Positions 16,772 to 24,761 of a stretch of 64,000 nucleotides of DNA are shown piece by piece. Each line of letters opens with the position of its first letter. The stretch's first letter is position 1. Made by a program: the position numbers and the translations under genes. Source of the stretch: a virus; IMG/VR virus record IMGVR_UViG_3300036768_000767, positions 1 through 64,000 of that record; one strand, written 5' to 3'. The notes under the pieces are model-generated. The model made no database searches and was not told the DNA's origin. It worked only from the letters and a program-made list of their open reading frames with translations.

Positions 16772-17257
16772 GTGGCCATCGAAGTCAAGAATGCCGAGGT
16801 GATCGTTCGCGCCGTGCGAGAGAAGCTCGAGCGGATGAAAGCCAAGCTGGAACCGGTCCTTCAGGACGAGGTGACCCGCATGGTTCTTCGCACCCGGCAG
16901 GGACGAGACGTGAACGGGCAACCGTTTGCGCCGTACACCCCCGCTTACAACGCGTTCAAGGCTTCGCACAAGAGCGGGGTCAAGACCCGCACGGGGAAGC
17001 CCGGGAAGAAAGCCAAGCAGGTTAAGGGGGCGTTTTCGGCTATCCCGCAGACGCCTGATCTGACGTTGTCGGGAAACATGCTGGCGGCCATCACCATCGA
17101 GGTTCGAGACGAGGGTAACACGACAATGGGTCGAGTCTTCTTCAACTCAGCTCTGGAGGCCGCAAAGGCGCGGGGCAACATGGAGAAGCGCGACTTCTTT
17201 GGATTCTCGAATGACCAGGTGGTGCGGATCAAGCGAAGGTTGACTGAAAATACATGA
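16772..17257 (+). CDS. Mu gpG-like virion morphogenesis protein
   Basis: A 161-residue protein with the features of phage virion morphogenesis/tail completion proteins: GRDVNGQPFAPYTPAY, then LTLSGNMLAAITIE, then RVFFNSALEAAKARGN and RDFFGFSND near the C-terminus. The family acts in head completion or head-tail joining. GTG start. The stop overlaps the scaffold gene start by 4 bases. Confidence 0.78.
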   Translation: MAIEVKNAEVIVRAVREKLERMKAKLEPVLQDEVTRMVLRTRQGRDVNGQPFAPYTPAYNAFKASHKSGVKTRTGKPGKKAKQVKGAFSAIPQTPDLTLSGNMLAAITIEVRDEGNTTMGRVFFNSALEAAKARGNMEKRDFFGFSNDQVVRIKRRLTENT

Positions 17258-18045
17258 CGACTCAAGCAGGAGAAGAAACGGGAGTGGATCGGCAGCAGGC
17301 GGGCGAGAAGCCCCAGGCGTCTGAAGGGCAGAACGAGCTAAACGTGCTCGCGCTCACCACTCAGCTCAAGAACGAGAAGGAGGCCCGTCGCGCTGCTCAA
17401 GGGCGGCTTGCCGACATGGAGGCAAAGCTCCAGGCATTCGAGGGGATCGACCCGGCGGCGATCCGCGAGATCATCGCGGAGAAGGAGCGGCTCGCCGAGG
17501 AGATGCGCAAGAAAGACCCAGCGAAACTCGAGGAGCACTTCAAGGCTGAGAAGCAGCGGCTGATAGACACTTACGAGTCGAAGCTCAAGGCAGCCCTCGA
17601 GGAGAACGCCAAGCTCAAGGCCCAGAACAAGTCGCTCACTGTCACCGACAAGGTGATGGCGTCGATCGGCAAGTATTTCAATGACGACGTCCTCGATATC
17701 GTAAAGACGGTCGTCGAACGGCACTGCGACCTGGATGAGGCCGGGCAGATCGTCATCCGGGACGAGAACGGTGAAGAGATGCCCAGCCCGAAGAACCGCA
17801 TGCTCCCGATCTCGATCGAGGAGTTTGGGCAGTGGCTAGTCGAAAAGCGGCCATCGCTCGCGAAGCCTATCGGCATGGGCGGGACGGCGAGCGCGAGTCA
17901 GGGCGAGCGGGCGAAGCGTGGTGCGAACGGACGGATCCCGGCGACGTATGCCGAACTCCAAGCGATGCCGAACGCCAAAGAGATTTGGGCGAACCTCTCA
18001 TACGAGGAAAAGTCGAAGCTCGCGAGCACGATGCGATTTGGGTAA
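17254..18045 (+). CDS. Capsid scaffold protein
   Basis: The 263-residue product is dominated by a coiled coil (residues 25-130, rich in E, K, A, L with heptad spacing, for example LKNEKEARRAAQGRLADMEA). A more ordinary C-terminal part follows, ending in LSYEEKSKLASTMRFG. A long charged coiled coil placed shortly before the capsid gene is typical of phage scaffolding proteins, which guide capsid assembly and then leave. No protease motif is evident in it. Confidence 0.8.
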   Translation: MTTQAGEETGVDRQQAGEKPQASEGQNELNVLALTTQLKNEKEARRAAQGRLADMEAKLQAFEGIDPAAIREIIAEKERLAEEMRKKDPAKLEEHFKAEKQRLIDTYESKLKAALEENAKLKAQNKSLTVTDKVMASIGKYFNDDVLDIVKTVVERHCDLDEAGQIVIRDENGEEMPSPKNRMLPISIEEFGQWLVEKRPSLAKPIGMGGTASASQGERAKRGANGRIPATYAELQAMPNAKEIWANLSYEEKSKLASTMRFG

Positions 18046-18066
18046 CCGATAGGGAGAACAAATTTT

Positions 18067-18477
18067 ATGCAGAAGCAAAGAGAAGCGATTGAAGTATTTC
18101 CAGATGGTGGCGGGCATAACGGCGGTGCCGTGTATCGACCGTACAAGGTCAAGACGACCGACGCCACGGCGACGGTGATTTTCGAGATCCGACTGGCCGA
18201 AGGTGAGACGGTCCTTATCGACGGTGCCGTTCACGGCAGTCAGTCGGACGCCTCGAATGGTCTCTTCCGCCCGATCACGTGCGGGTTCAAGCGGGCGGTC
18301 GGCGGAAACGTCACATCGATCGGCACGGCCTCAGGCGCGGATGTCGAAGACGATGTGGGCACACCGGCGGTGACGGTCGCAGCCGACACCGTGAATCAGA
18401 AGGCCCAAGTGAAGGTCACCGGCATCGCAGGCGAGACCTGGAAGTGGACAGCGCTACTCACGTACGTAAAGCACTAG
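18067..18477 (+). CDS. Head decoration-like protein
   Basis: A 136-residue beta-rich protein with VIFEIRLAEGETVLIDGAVH and GTPAVTVAADTVNQKAQVKV. Its position directly before the capsid gene and its size fit a head decoration or stabilising protein (lambda gpD-like position). No sequence motif settles this. Confidence 0.55.
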   Translation: MQKQREAIEVFPDGGGHNGGAVYRPYKVKTTDATATVIFEIRLAEGETVLIDGAVHGSQSDASNGLFRPITCGFKRAVGGNVTSIGTASGADVEDDVGTPAVTVAADTVNQKAQVKVTGIAGETWKWTALLTYVKH

Positions 18478-18487
18478 GAGGTGTGGG

Positions 18488-18739
18488 GTGATGGAAGAAA
18501 AGCAGAAGAAGCTCGTCGAGTCAGTCCATCCATACCCGGGCAACGACCGCGTGCGGGTCAAGTTTGCGGACGGCAACATCGCGTTCTACCGCGGCGAGGC
18601 GTTCCAGAATGCCTGCGAGTGGTTCGAGTTTCCGGAGGGTGGGGAAGCTTCCACACCCGTCGAGCCAGCGCCTGATACGCCGGTAACGGAGACCGCGCCA
18701 GCAGTCGAACCAGCGGTCCCCCAGACGCCCGGGGAGTAG
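18488..18739 (+). CDS. Small head-region protein with Pro-rich acidic tail
   Basis: About 83 residues; GTG at 18488 or ATG at 18491 can both start it, with GGAGG 9-12 bases upstream. The N-terminal 50 residues look folded (VRVKFADGNIAFYRGEAFQN); the C-terminal 30 are disordered and rich in P, E, T, A. The function is unknown. Confidence 0.6.
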   Translation: MMEEKQKKLVESVHPYPGNDRVRVKFADGNIAFYRGEAFQNACEWFEFPEGGEASTPVEPAPDTPVTETAPAVEPAVPQTPGE

Positions 18740-18817
18740 TAGGGCGGACAGATTTAAGCAGTTCGTCTAGCCCGCGGGGTAATGGAGCCTCGCGGATAGT
18801 TTAAGGGATTTAAAGCC

Positions 18818-19693
18818 ATGGGAGCCGTACCTTACGTTACCGAGTTTGGTAACACCATCAACCCGTCCGAGGTACTCTCGGACCTCATTAGCCCACCCTT
18901 CGTGAAGAAGGTCATTGCGCCGAACCTGATCCACGCAGAGGATCTCCCGGTTCGCACGATGACCAAGAAACACATCAAGGACACAGCACTCTCCGGCACG
19001 CTGGCCGCGATCGCGGAGAGTAACCCGGTCGCGCTCGCAGCCGCCGGCGAGTATGCCCAGACCTCGGTCACCTCGACCATCGCCAAGATCGCGATCGCGT
19101 CAGGTGTGTCGATCGAGCAACTCCAGTTCGGGTCAGTTGACGCGAACAGCATTGCCGAGAAGCAGGCAAATCTGCTCTCGCGTGCAGTAGATGATGACTT
19201 CCTGTCGCTCTTCGGCGGGCTATCTTCGACGGTGACCGCGGCGAGCGTGCTGACGGTCGAGGACCTCTACGCGGCTCAGTACGCGATCTTCGCGGCTGAG
19301 TGCCCGAACCAGGAGGTAGATCTCGCGGTGGTGCTCAACCACAAGGCGCTTCTGAACCTCAAGAAGGAGCAGATCAACTCCGGTGCGTCTGCCTACACGA
19401 ACCAGCAGTACCTGAGCATCCTGCAGGGCAAGCCGCAGGCGAACCGGTTCGTAGGAACGCTCCCGGGCTTCCAGATCTACTCGACCTCGGGCCACACCAC
19501 GAGCGGCGGTGACAACATCCAGGCGGTGTTCCACCCGATGTGGTGCTTCGCCGGCAGCTTTGCGCCGAAGCCTTCCGTGATGGTGAACAACAAGGGCACC
19601 GAGGGCCTCTACCAAGAGGTTGTCTCGTGGTTCTTCTATGACATCGTCGAGTGGAATGACGCCGCCGGTGTTGCGCTGCTTAGCGACAGCTAA
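18818..19693 (+). CDS. Major capsid protein (HK97-like)
   Basis: The 291-residue protein fits HK97-fold capsid proteins in size and layout: a long N-terminal region, a central VEDLYAAQYAIFAAECPNQE spine-like helix, LPGFQIYSTSGHTTSGG and a conserved C-terminal beta segment with SVMVNNKGTEGLYQEV. It follows scaffold and decoration genes. There is no scaffold fusion visible. The fold call is from layout and context, not from a structural match. Confidence 0.8.
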   Translation: MGAVPYVTEFGNTINPSEVLSDLISPPFVKKVIAPNLIHAEDLPVRTMTKKHIKDTALSGTLAAIAESNPVALAAAGEYAQTSVTSTIAKIAIASGVSIEQLQFGSVDANSIAEKQANLLSRAVDDDFLSLFGGLSSTVTAASVLTVEDLYAAQYAIFAAECPNQEVDLAVVLNHKALLNLKKEQINSGASAYTNQQYLSILQGKPQANRFVGTLPGFQIYSTSGHTTSGGDNIQAVFHPMWCFAGSFAPKPSVMVNNKGTEGLYQEVVSWFFYDIVEWNDAAGVALLSDS

Positions 19694-19767
19694 TCGGTAG
19701 TCGATGTTTGAAGCGGAGGGGCGGGGTTCTCCTGCCCCTCCTGGTTTTATCCAAGGATCCCCATCGA

Positions 19768-20295
19768 ATGAACGTGAAATACAACCGCAAAGAACAAATC
19801 TTCCAGACCCGCGTTCCGCCCACGTCCGAGGAGACGCTCAAGTATTTGAAGGGCTTCCGCCCACCGAACCACGCCTACATCCTGTTCGAGAAGCAGGAAT
19901 TCAAGATCGTCGGCGACGGGGAGTACGAGTACGGCACTGGCCTCTTCACCCTGAACGTCGAGCACCGGCCCGAGCAGCAGACCAAAATCGACCAGTACCT
20001 CAGGAAGGGTTTCAAAGTTCTCCACTACGACAATTTCCCCGGCGTGCACCAGAAGAGCTCCGTCCGCATGGCCAAGGCCAAGTTATATTCCGGCGAGAGT
20101 CAGCAGAACCCGTGGGAGGAGCTCGATGTTTTTCTCAAGGCATCGATCGAGAACAACCCGCACTGGCGGAGCGAGCTAGCGGCGAAGGAGAGCAAGATCG
20201 CCATGCTCGAGCAGCGCCTAGCGGAAGCGGAGAAACGGCTCAAGAAGTCAGACAAGTCAGACGGTAAAGACAAGGGCCAGGAGGCCGCACAGTAA
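19768..20295 (+). CDS. Head-tail region protein with C-terminal coiled coil
   Basis: I chose the ATG at 19768 (MNVKYNRKEQIFQ) over an upstream in-frame start because the upstream part looks like intergenic sequence. The 175-residue protein has a folded N-terminal domain and a coiled-coil tail (AMLEQRLAEAEKRLKKSD). It overlaps the next gene by one base. The role is unknown; position suggests capsid or neck accessory. Confidence 0.65.
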   Translation: MNVKYNRKEQIFQTRVPPTSEETLKYLKGFRPPNHAYILFEKQEFKIVGDGEYEYGTGLFTLNVEHRPEQQTKIDQYLRKGFKVLHYDNFPGVHQKSSVRMAKAKLYSGESQQNPWEELDVFLKASIENNPHWRSELAAKESKIAMLEQRLAEAEKRLKKSDKSDGKDKGQEAAQ

Positions 20296-20654
20296 TGGCT
20301 GTATTCATCAGAAAAGAGCGGCTAGGCTCGGGCTCGCCACCAGATAGGGTGCGGGTCATCCGGGGTCAGAGCTTCTCAAGTCTTCCGAGCTTCCAGAAAC
20401 TTCAACAGGAGTACGCCGAGGCCGCGGCGGAGAAAGCCGCCGAGCGGAAGGAGAAGTGGGAGTCGAACGCTGAGGTGCAACGGCGCCGGCGGATGACGCA
20501 GGAGGAACGGTCCCGCGGCGCCATCGAGAAGGTGGCGAAGAATCTGAAAGAGTACGCCGACCAGAAGGCCGGGCGCGACACGTCGTACGACGAGGCGCGG
20601 AAGAAGGCCGAGAAGATCGCGTATAAGCAGGATCGGCAGAAGAAAGGGGAGTGA
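20295..20654 (+). CDS. Charged helical protein in the head-tail region
   Basis: A 119-residue very charged protein, helical from residue 35 onward (EYAEAAAEKAAERKEKWESN and further K/E/R-rich helices). No motif. It overlaps both neighbours (TAATG and TGATG), so four small genes here are translated in a chain. Confidence 0.6.
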   Translation: MAVFIRKERLGSGSPPDRVRVIRGQSFSSLPSFQKLQQEYAEAAAEKAAERKEKWESNAEVQRRRRMTQEERSRGAIEKVAKNLKEYADQKAGRDTSYDEARKKAEKIAYKQDRQKKGE

Positions 20655-20830
20655 TGTACTGGGAGCCGTACACTGGTAACAGCACGGTTGGTCCGATGAC
20701 GACGGGTAACGACGCGAAACCTCTGACGTTCGACGAGGTGAAGCTCGAGGAGATGCAGAAGAAGTGGGTCGAGCTTCGGCAAAAGACCGTGATGTTGACG
20801 CCTCCCCCAACCCTGACGGTTTGGTGCTGA
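20654..20830 (+). CDS. Very small protein in the head-tail operon
   Basis: A 58-residue product beginning MYWEPYTGN, with a helix (FDEVKLEEMQKKWVELRQK) and a Pro-rich end. The ATG overlaps the previous stop (TGATG) and the gene ends one base before the next GTG. This spacing and the codon pattern support it as real. The function is unknown. Confidence 0.55.
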   Translation: MYWEPYTGNSTVGPMTTGNDAKPLTFDEVKLEEMQKKWVELRQKTVMLTPPPTLTVWC

Positions 20831-21160
20831 GTGGACGAGGCTCGTTACTGTCGGGAGGTGTGTGGGGGAGCGTGCTGCAGGTTACATCTCCCCGATGAGG
20901 GCATCATCCATTGCCCGAGGCTGAACGCCGACAACTCCTGTAGCTGTTACACGGAGCGCTACGGCGGTGACGATGTGCCAGACCTCGTGGTGGTTGGGTA
21001 CTGGCAGTCCCGGAAGTACAAGACGCTCGACAACACGCCAGCGGTCCGACCGTTCTGGTGTGGGAAGGTCGAGCAGGTCTATGCCCGGGGCGGGCTGTCG
21101 AAGGAAGTGGCTGACCGCTGTTGCGTGATCCACCCAGAGTTACTCGAGGAGAAGGTATGA
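20831..21160 (+). CDS. Cys-rich YkgJ-like metal-binding protein
   Basis: The 109-residue protein has a cysteine pattern like YkgJ/UPF0153 proteins: CREVCGGACCRLHLPD, CPRLNADNSCSCYTERYG, and a later WCGK and RCCVIHPE. These bind zinc or an iron-sulfur cluster in their known relatives. Finding one in a phage head-tail operon is unusual. The GTG start immediately follows the previous stop. Confidence 0.65.
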   Translation: MDEARYCREVCGGACCRLHLPDEGIIHCPRLNADNSCSCYTERYGGDDVPDLVVVGYWQSRKYKTLDNTPAVRPFWCGKVEQVYARGGLSKEVADRCCVIHPELLEEKV

Positions 21161-21348
21161 AGTTTGACGTGAAGTTCGAGAAGCAAAAAGGGATGAAAGA
21201 AGCCGATGTCCGCGAATCGATCGCTCGGGCCGCCGCCCGTGCTCGCGACGTTGCCGCCCAACAGGGTAAGGGCGACGTCTCGCAGGAGTCGCTCAGGCGG
21301 GAGATGGAGAAGTACGCCGAGAAAGACCGGCGGGAAGGGAGGATTTAG
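21157..21348 (+). CDS. Small charged helical protein
   Basis: A 63-residue product, almost entirely helical and charged (ESIARAAARARDVAAQQGKG, then REMEKYAEKDRRE). The ATG overlaps the preceding stop. Unknown function; it resembles the neighbouring charged genes in style. Confidence 0.55.
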   Translation: MKFDVKFEKQKGMKEADVRESIARAAARARDVAAQQGKGDVSQESLRREMEKYAEKDRREGRI

Positions 21349-21350
21349 TA

Positions 21351-21551
21351 ATGGTCTACAAATCACCGTTTCGGAACGAACACATCGAGCTCTACCTCCA
21401 GGGGAAGCTCGACGAGATCCCAGCTGAGTCACTGCCGTACGCGAAAGCGGCAGCCGAGGCGCGCGTGGGTGCCAAACCCCAGTCCATCGATCTACCGGCT
21501 GATGCCTCAGAAGAACAGGAACCGTTTGCAGCGCTCGATGAGGAGAAGTGA
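21351..21551 (+). CDS. Small acidic protein in the head-tail operon
   Basis: A 66-residue product (MVYKSPFRNEHIELYLQGKL) with an acidic C-terminal tail. Its stop overlaps the next GTG by 4 bases. No motif. Confidence 0.55.
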   Translation: MVYKSPFRNEHIELYLQGKLDEIPAESLPYAKAAAEARVGAKPQSIDLPADASEEQEPFAALDEEK

Positions 21552-22282
21552 CCTACCCGTTCGGCCAGTCATTCACCGCCTGGTTCTTTCCCCTAGTCGA
21601 CGACCAGACGCCGGCGGGTTTGCTCACTTCGAGTAACCTCGTCGCCATCTATGTGTTCGACCAGATGCCTAGCCGCAACGCCGCGGCGAACGGCACGGGG
21701 GCGGTGCAAACCATCACCTCCTGGACGTGGGACGCCTCGAAGAACGGGTTCTCATACTCGATTGCGGCGATCAGCGACCCGGACCCGACGTCGACCACGC
21801 CGGTGAGGACGTACTGGCGGGCGATCAATTTCCGGCTTCAAGCTTCACAGCAGGTTCAAACGGTGCTCCAGTCGTTCGACCTGGAGCGGGTCACAGGACC
21901 GGCATTCACAATCGAAGTCAGTGATAGCGACCTTGCTGCTTACTTCCCGCAGGTCACGAGTTACTCATCCGCCGCGCAGCGGCTGGCGTACGTCGCTCAG
22001 GCAAAAGAGGAAGTCCGAGCACGGCTCAGAGTCAAGGGCTTTCAGTGGGCGAAGATCCACCGGGCCGACCGACTCGACATGGCGGTCACGTTCAAAGCCC
22101 TCTCGATGCTCATGCTGGCCCAGGTGCAGCAGCCAGGTGACAAGTTTGCGATGAAGTATACTGAATTTAAGTCGATGTACGAGAACGCGCTGGAGAGTAT
22201 CCAGTTCGAGTATGACGCGGACGGCAACGGACAACCGGAAACCGAGGGGAATGTTCCGTCGGGGCTATGGGTGATCAGGTAA
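21548..22282 (+). CDS. Head-tail connector protein
   Basis: The 244-residue protein has an N-terminal beta-rich domain and a C-terminal part with the helical look of gp6-type adaptors (SSAAQRLAYVAQAKEEVRAR, LDMAVTFKALSMLML, then a short acidic end). This position, before the tail terminator and tail tube, is where neck proteins lie. GTG start. Fusing a beta domain to an adaptor-like helical domain is somewhat unusual. Confidence 0.6.
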   Translation: MTYPFGQSFTAWFFPLVDDQTPAGLLTSSNLVAIYVFDQMPSRNAAANGTGAVQTITSWTWDASKNGFSYSIAAISDPDPTSTTPVRTYWRAINFRLQASQQVQTVLQSFDLERVTGPAFTIEVSDSDLAAYFPQVTSYSSAAQRLAYVAQAKEEVRARLRVKGFQWAKIHRADRLDMAVTFKALSMLMLAQVQQPGDKFAMKYTEFKSMYENALESIQFEYDADGNGQPETEGNVPSGLWVIR

Positions 22283-22286
22283 CGGT

Positions 22287-22763
22287 ATGAGTGTCACCTC
22301 CGCCGATATCCGCACGGTCTGGGACGAAAGCGTTCTGCAGCACGCCACCGTGCAGGGGTACACCGACAAGACCTACACCTACGATGTTTCCCAAGACTCG
22401 CAATTCGACTTGGCCCGCCTGTATTCGGACGCCGACGGCGAAGGCCCACGACTGAACTTCTTTCTCTGTCTCGTCCAACGAAAGGCCGAGCCCCTGGAGA
22501 TCGGCGGGGGCACCCGGTACACGTTCGAAGTCCGGCTGGAGTATTATTTGCAGCAGACGGATGAGGCCGAGAGTACGTTCAACACACTCGTGGACCGCTT
22601 GGAAGCGGTTGACGATTTGGTGCAGGCGGCACTCGGCAAGACGTGGTCCGCCACGGTCGACTACTGGCGGGGCGGGGAGCCGCTCAAGGTGGCTACGGTC
22701 ACCATCGACGAGCGGGCGTGTTGGAAGGGGGGATTTACATACACGGCTTTCAAGACGGCATAG
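22287..22763 (+). CDS. Tail terminator/completion protein candidate
   Basis: The 158-residue product has the alternating strand pattern common in tail terminators (TRYTFEVRLEYYLQQTDEAE, then EAVDDLVQAALG, then VATVTIDERACWKGGF). It lies just before the tail tube gene, the usual place. Strong family motifs are absent, so the role rests on order and size. Confidence 0.6.
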   Translation: MSVTSADIRTVWDESVLQHATVQGYTDKTYTYDVSQDSQFDLARLYSDADGEGPRLNFFLCLVQRKAEPLEIGGGTRYTFEVRLEYYLQQTDEAESTFNTLVDRLEAVDDLVQAALGKTWSATVDYWRGGEPLKVATVTIDERACWKGGFTYTAFKTA

Positions 22764-22778
22764 GGAGAGATTTCAAGT

Positions 22779-23840
22779 ATGGGTAGCATTTCTGGTTCGC
22801 AAACAAACATTGGAGTCAAGATCGCCAGCACCTGGGGAACGGCGGTGGCGGCAGGCTCGGGCAACAAGTTCGGCGGGGAACTGACCCCGAATTTCGACCC
22901 GGCCTCGATCCTTCAGGCTCGAGCAGTGGGCTCAGGCTGGTACATGCTCCCCGACGAGACGAAGGGCGCGGTCATCCCGACGGTTTCACTGGTAGGCGAT
23001 CTCGGTTACCGGAACAACTGGGACGTCATCTTGGCTCAGATGATGGGCACGGCGGCCGCTCCGACCGAGACGACGACCGGCCAGGCAGACTACAAGCACG
23101 TGGTGAAGTTCAACACGACCCTGAACACAAAATATGTCACGATCGCCTGGGAATCGAGTTCGACCACGACCATCGAGATCCCGACTGCCGCGTGCCGGAA
23201 GTTCGGTATCAAGACCACGTCGATTCCGGGATACCTCGAAGCATCCGCGGAACTCCTCGGCGGGCAGGTGAATCTGTCCAGTTCCACGAACACCAACACC
23301 ACGCTCCAGGCGACGACCTTCACCGAGGGCACGCCAGAGCTTGTCGCCTGCGACTATTCCGACTACTACCGCCACAACGTGGCGAGTGGTTCCGCGCTCA
23401 ACACGGGCGACACGTACGCCATAACCTCGTTCGACTTCAATCTGGAACGACCGCAGGAGATCATCCCCGAGATCAAGGGTGGGACCGCTTGGGGCGTCCC
23501 GACCGCAAGCGGGTTCGTGAACGGTACCCTCGCCGTCACGGTGAAGGAATTGGCTGACCATGCCATGTTCACCATCTGGAACGCGGAGACGGCGTACAAG
23601 GCGATTATCAACGTCCAGGGCACGCAGATAGGCACGGGCACCAATAAGACGTGGGCCATTTACATCCCGCGGATGAAGCTCATCAGCGCGCCGGTATACG
23701 CGGTCACTGACCCCGGTACGAACACGCTGTCGCTCAAGTGGGATCTCTTGTACACGTCCACTGCGCCGACGGGCATGACGGGGTATAACTACCCGGCGTT
23801 CGAGATCACCAATACTCTGAGCACATCGCTTTTGGCTTGA
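22779..23840 (+). CDS. Major tail (tube) protein
   Basis: The 353-residue product is rich in Gly, Thr, Ser and beta strands and starts like phage tail tube proteins (SQTNIGVKIASTWGTAVAAG). Later parts contain ITSFDFNLERPQEIIPEI. It would polymerise into the tail tube whose length is set by the tape measure. Its stop lies 6 bases before a hairpin that belongs to a transposon remnant, so the tail operon was interrupted right after this gene. Confidence 0.82.
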   Translation: MGSISGSQTNIGVKIASTWGTAVAAGSGNKFGGELTPNFDPASILQARAVGSGWYMLPDETKGAVIPTVSLVGDLGYRNNWDVILAQMMGTAAAPTETTTGQADYKHVVKFNTTLNTKYVTIAWESSSTTTIEIPTAACRKFGIKTTSIPGYLEASAELLGGQVNLSSSTNTNTTLQATTFTEGTPELVACDYSDYYRHNVASGSALNTGDTYAITSFDFNLERPQEIIPEIKGGTAWGVPTASGFVNGTLAVTVKELADHAMFTIWNAETAYKAIINVQGTQIGTGTNKTWAIYIPRMKLISAPVYAVTDPGTNTLSLKWDLLYTSTAPTGMTGYNYPAFEITNTLSTSLLA

Positions 23841-23845
23841 CGATT

Positions 23846-23867
23846 CCTCACCCCTTCGGGGGTGAGG
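23846..23867. repeat. Hairpin at the end of the TnpB remnant
   Basis: CCTCACCCC and GGGGTGAGG form a perfect 9-bp stem around a TTCG loop. It lies about 20 bases past the stop codon of the TnpB fragment on the minus strand, where IS200/IS605-type elements have their right-end hairpin and the 3' end of the guide RNA. On the plus strand it could also weaken transcription after the tail tube gene. Confidence 0.6.
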
Positions 23868-23889
23868 TTCCCCTCACGGGCGCTCGTCG

Positions 23890-24045
23890 TCATGAGCGGG
23901 CAAGAATGTTCCGTGCGGCGTTCACGTCCAGATCGTGGACGGCGCCGCACGTTGGGCAATACCGCTGCCCTATTTCTTCTCCGACACGTCCCTTTTCTTT
24001 GGTAATACGGTTTTTCGATTGCGGTGCCGTGTTCCCGACTGGCAT
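23890..24045 (-). pseudogene. tnpB: TnpB (IS200/IS605-type) C-terminal remnant
   Basis: A 51-codon frame ends RYCPTCGAVHDLDVNAARNI plus LARS, the hallmark TnpB ending: a CPxCG half zinc ribbon, then H-D-x-D-x-N-A-A-x-N. A full TnpB has about 400 residues with a RuvC nuclease; here only the second half of the zinc ribbon and the tail remain, on the opposite strand to the tail genes. Whether the remaining ATG at 24045 is used is unknown. It is most likely the scar of an IS insertion and partial deletion. Confidence 0.8.
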
Positions 24046-24125
24046 AGTTTGGGGGTAACCCGATGACAGTTTGAGGCCCTCGGGTGCGGTTTACGGCGCG
24101 GGGGTCATTTCATTTCACGAGGATT

Positions 24126-24476
24126 ATGAAGGTTTCGAAGCAGATCACCGGCAGTGCCAAAGACTGGCAGTTTACGTTCGACCAGGCCAATCTGAACGAC
24201 TGGACGATCATGACGCAGGAGATGAACAACCTGGAGCGTATCCAGAAGCTCCTACCACGACTTACCGGCGTGGCAAACATCGCCTACGACGACGGGACCC
24301 CGATTACGTTCGAGCAGATCCAGGCCCGAGAGGCCCCGATTGCCGTCTATATCGCCATGACCTTGGCCTGGAACGACGCCGTGTCGAACGCCTATAAGGT
24401 GGAGGCGGAAGAAAAAAACGAGTCAACGGGCGACTCATCCGACTCCTCCGAGCCCGGCTCTTCGAGCCCGGCTTGA
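24126..24476 (+). CDS. Tail assembly chaperone, zero-frame product (gpG-like)
   Basis: The 116-residue protein starts at the ATG at 24126 with a GAGG site; in-frame starts further up lie in the scar region. It contains DWQFTFDQANLNDWTIMTQE and an acidic, Ser/Pro-rich end. Position before the tape measure and the frameshift site near its 3' end identify it as the gpG-type chaperone that coats the tape measure during tail assembly. Confidence 0.8.
   Translation: MKVSKQITGSAKDWQFTFDQANLNDWTIMTQEMNNLERIQKLLPRLTGVANIAYDDGTPITFEQIQAREAPIAVYIAMTLAWNDAVSNAYKVEAEEKNESTGDSSDSSEPGSSSPA
24413..24419 (+). promoter_or_regulatory. -1 ribosomal frameshift slippery site
   Basis: The heptamer A-AAA-AAC lies in the correct reading phase of the chaperone gene (codons GAA, AAA, AAC at 24411-24419). 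Slipping back one base opens a frame without stops through 24757. This X-XXY-YYZ arrangement is the standard signal in gpG/gpGT tail chaperone pairs of siphoviruses. A stimulatory structure downstream was not modelled. Confidence 0.85.
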
Positions 24477-24757
24477 ATTGCGCCACTTGTTACACGATTT
24501 ACGCAAAGAACAAGAAAAAACCGGCCTGCCTCGTAGGTCGCTGCCATATCGTCGACATTGCCCCGGACATCGAGCTGAACCGGTTGGTGAATGCGTTCCT
24601 GGAGTGCGAGATGCTGGAGATGTCTCCCGGCTACGCACCATACCAGCGGAAGATCCTGAAGGAGTCGGGGCTTCTCAATGAGTCGCCAGCGACCATCTTG
24701 GCCTTGAAAAGCGTTCTAGCGGACTATAGGGATTGGAAGAATAAGATGGGCAAGTAG
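24419..24757 (+). CDS. Tail assembly chaperone, -1 frame extension (gpGT-like part)
   Basis: After the -1 shift, 112 codons follow, giving a fusion of about 210 residues. The extension holds CATCYTIYAKNKKKPACLVG, a possible zinc site with two cysteine pairs, and NRLVNAFLECEMLEMSPGY. In lambda-like phages the extension binds the tail tube protein. A separate start (TTG at 24473, overlapping the gpG stop) is also possible, but the slippery site makes the fusion more likely. Confidence 0.78.
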   Translation, partial: RVNGRLIRLLRARLFEPGLNCATCYTIYAKNKKKPACLVGRCHIVDIAPDIELNRLVNAFLECEMLEMSPGYAPYQRKILKESGLLNESPATILALKSVLADYRDWKNKMGK

Positions 24758-24761
24758 GCGG

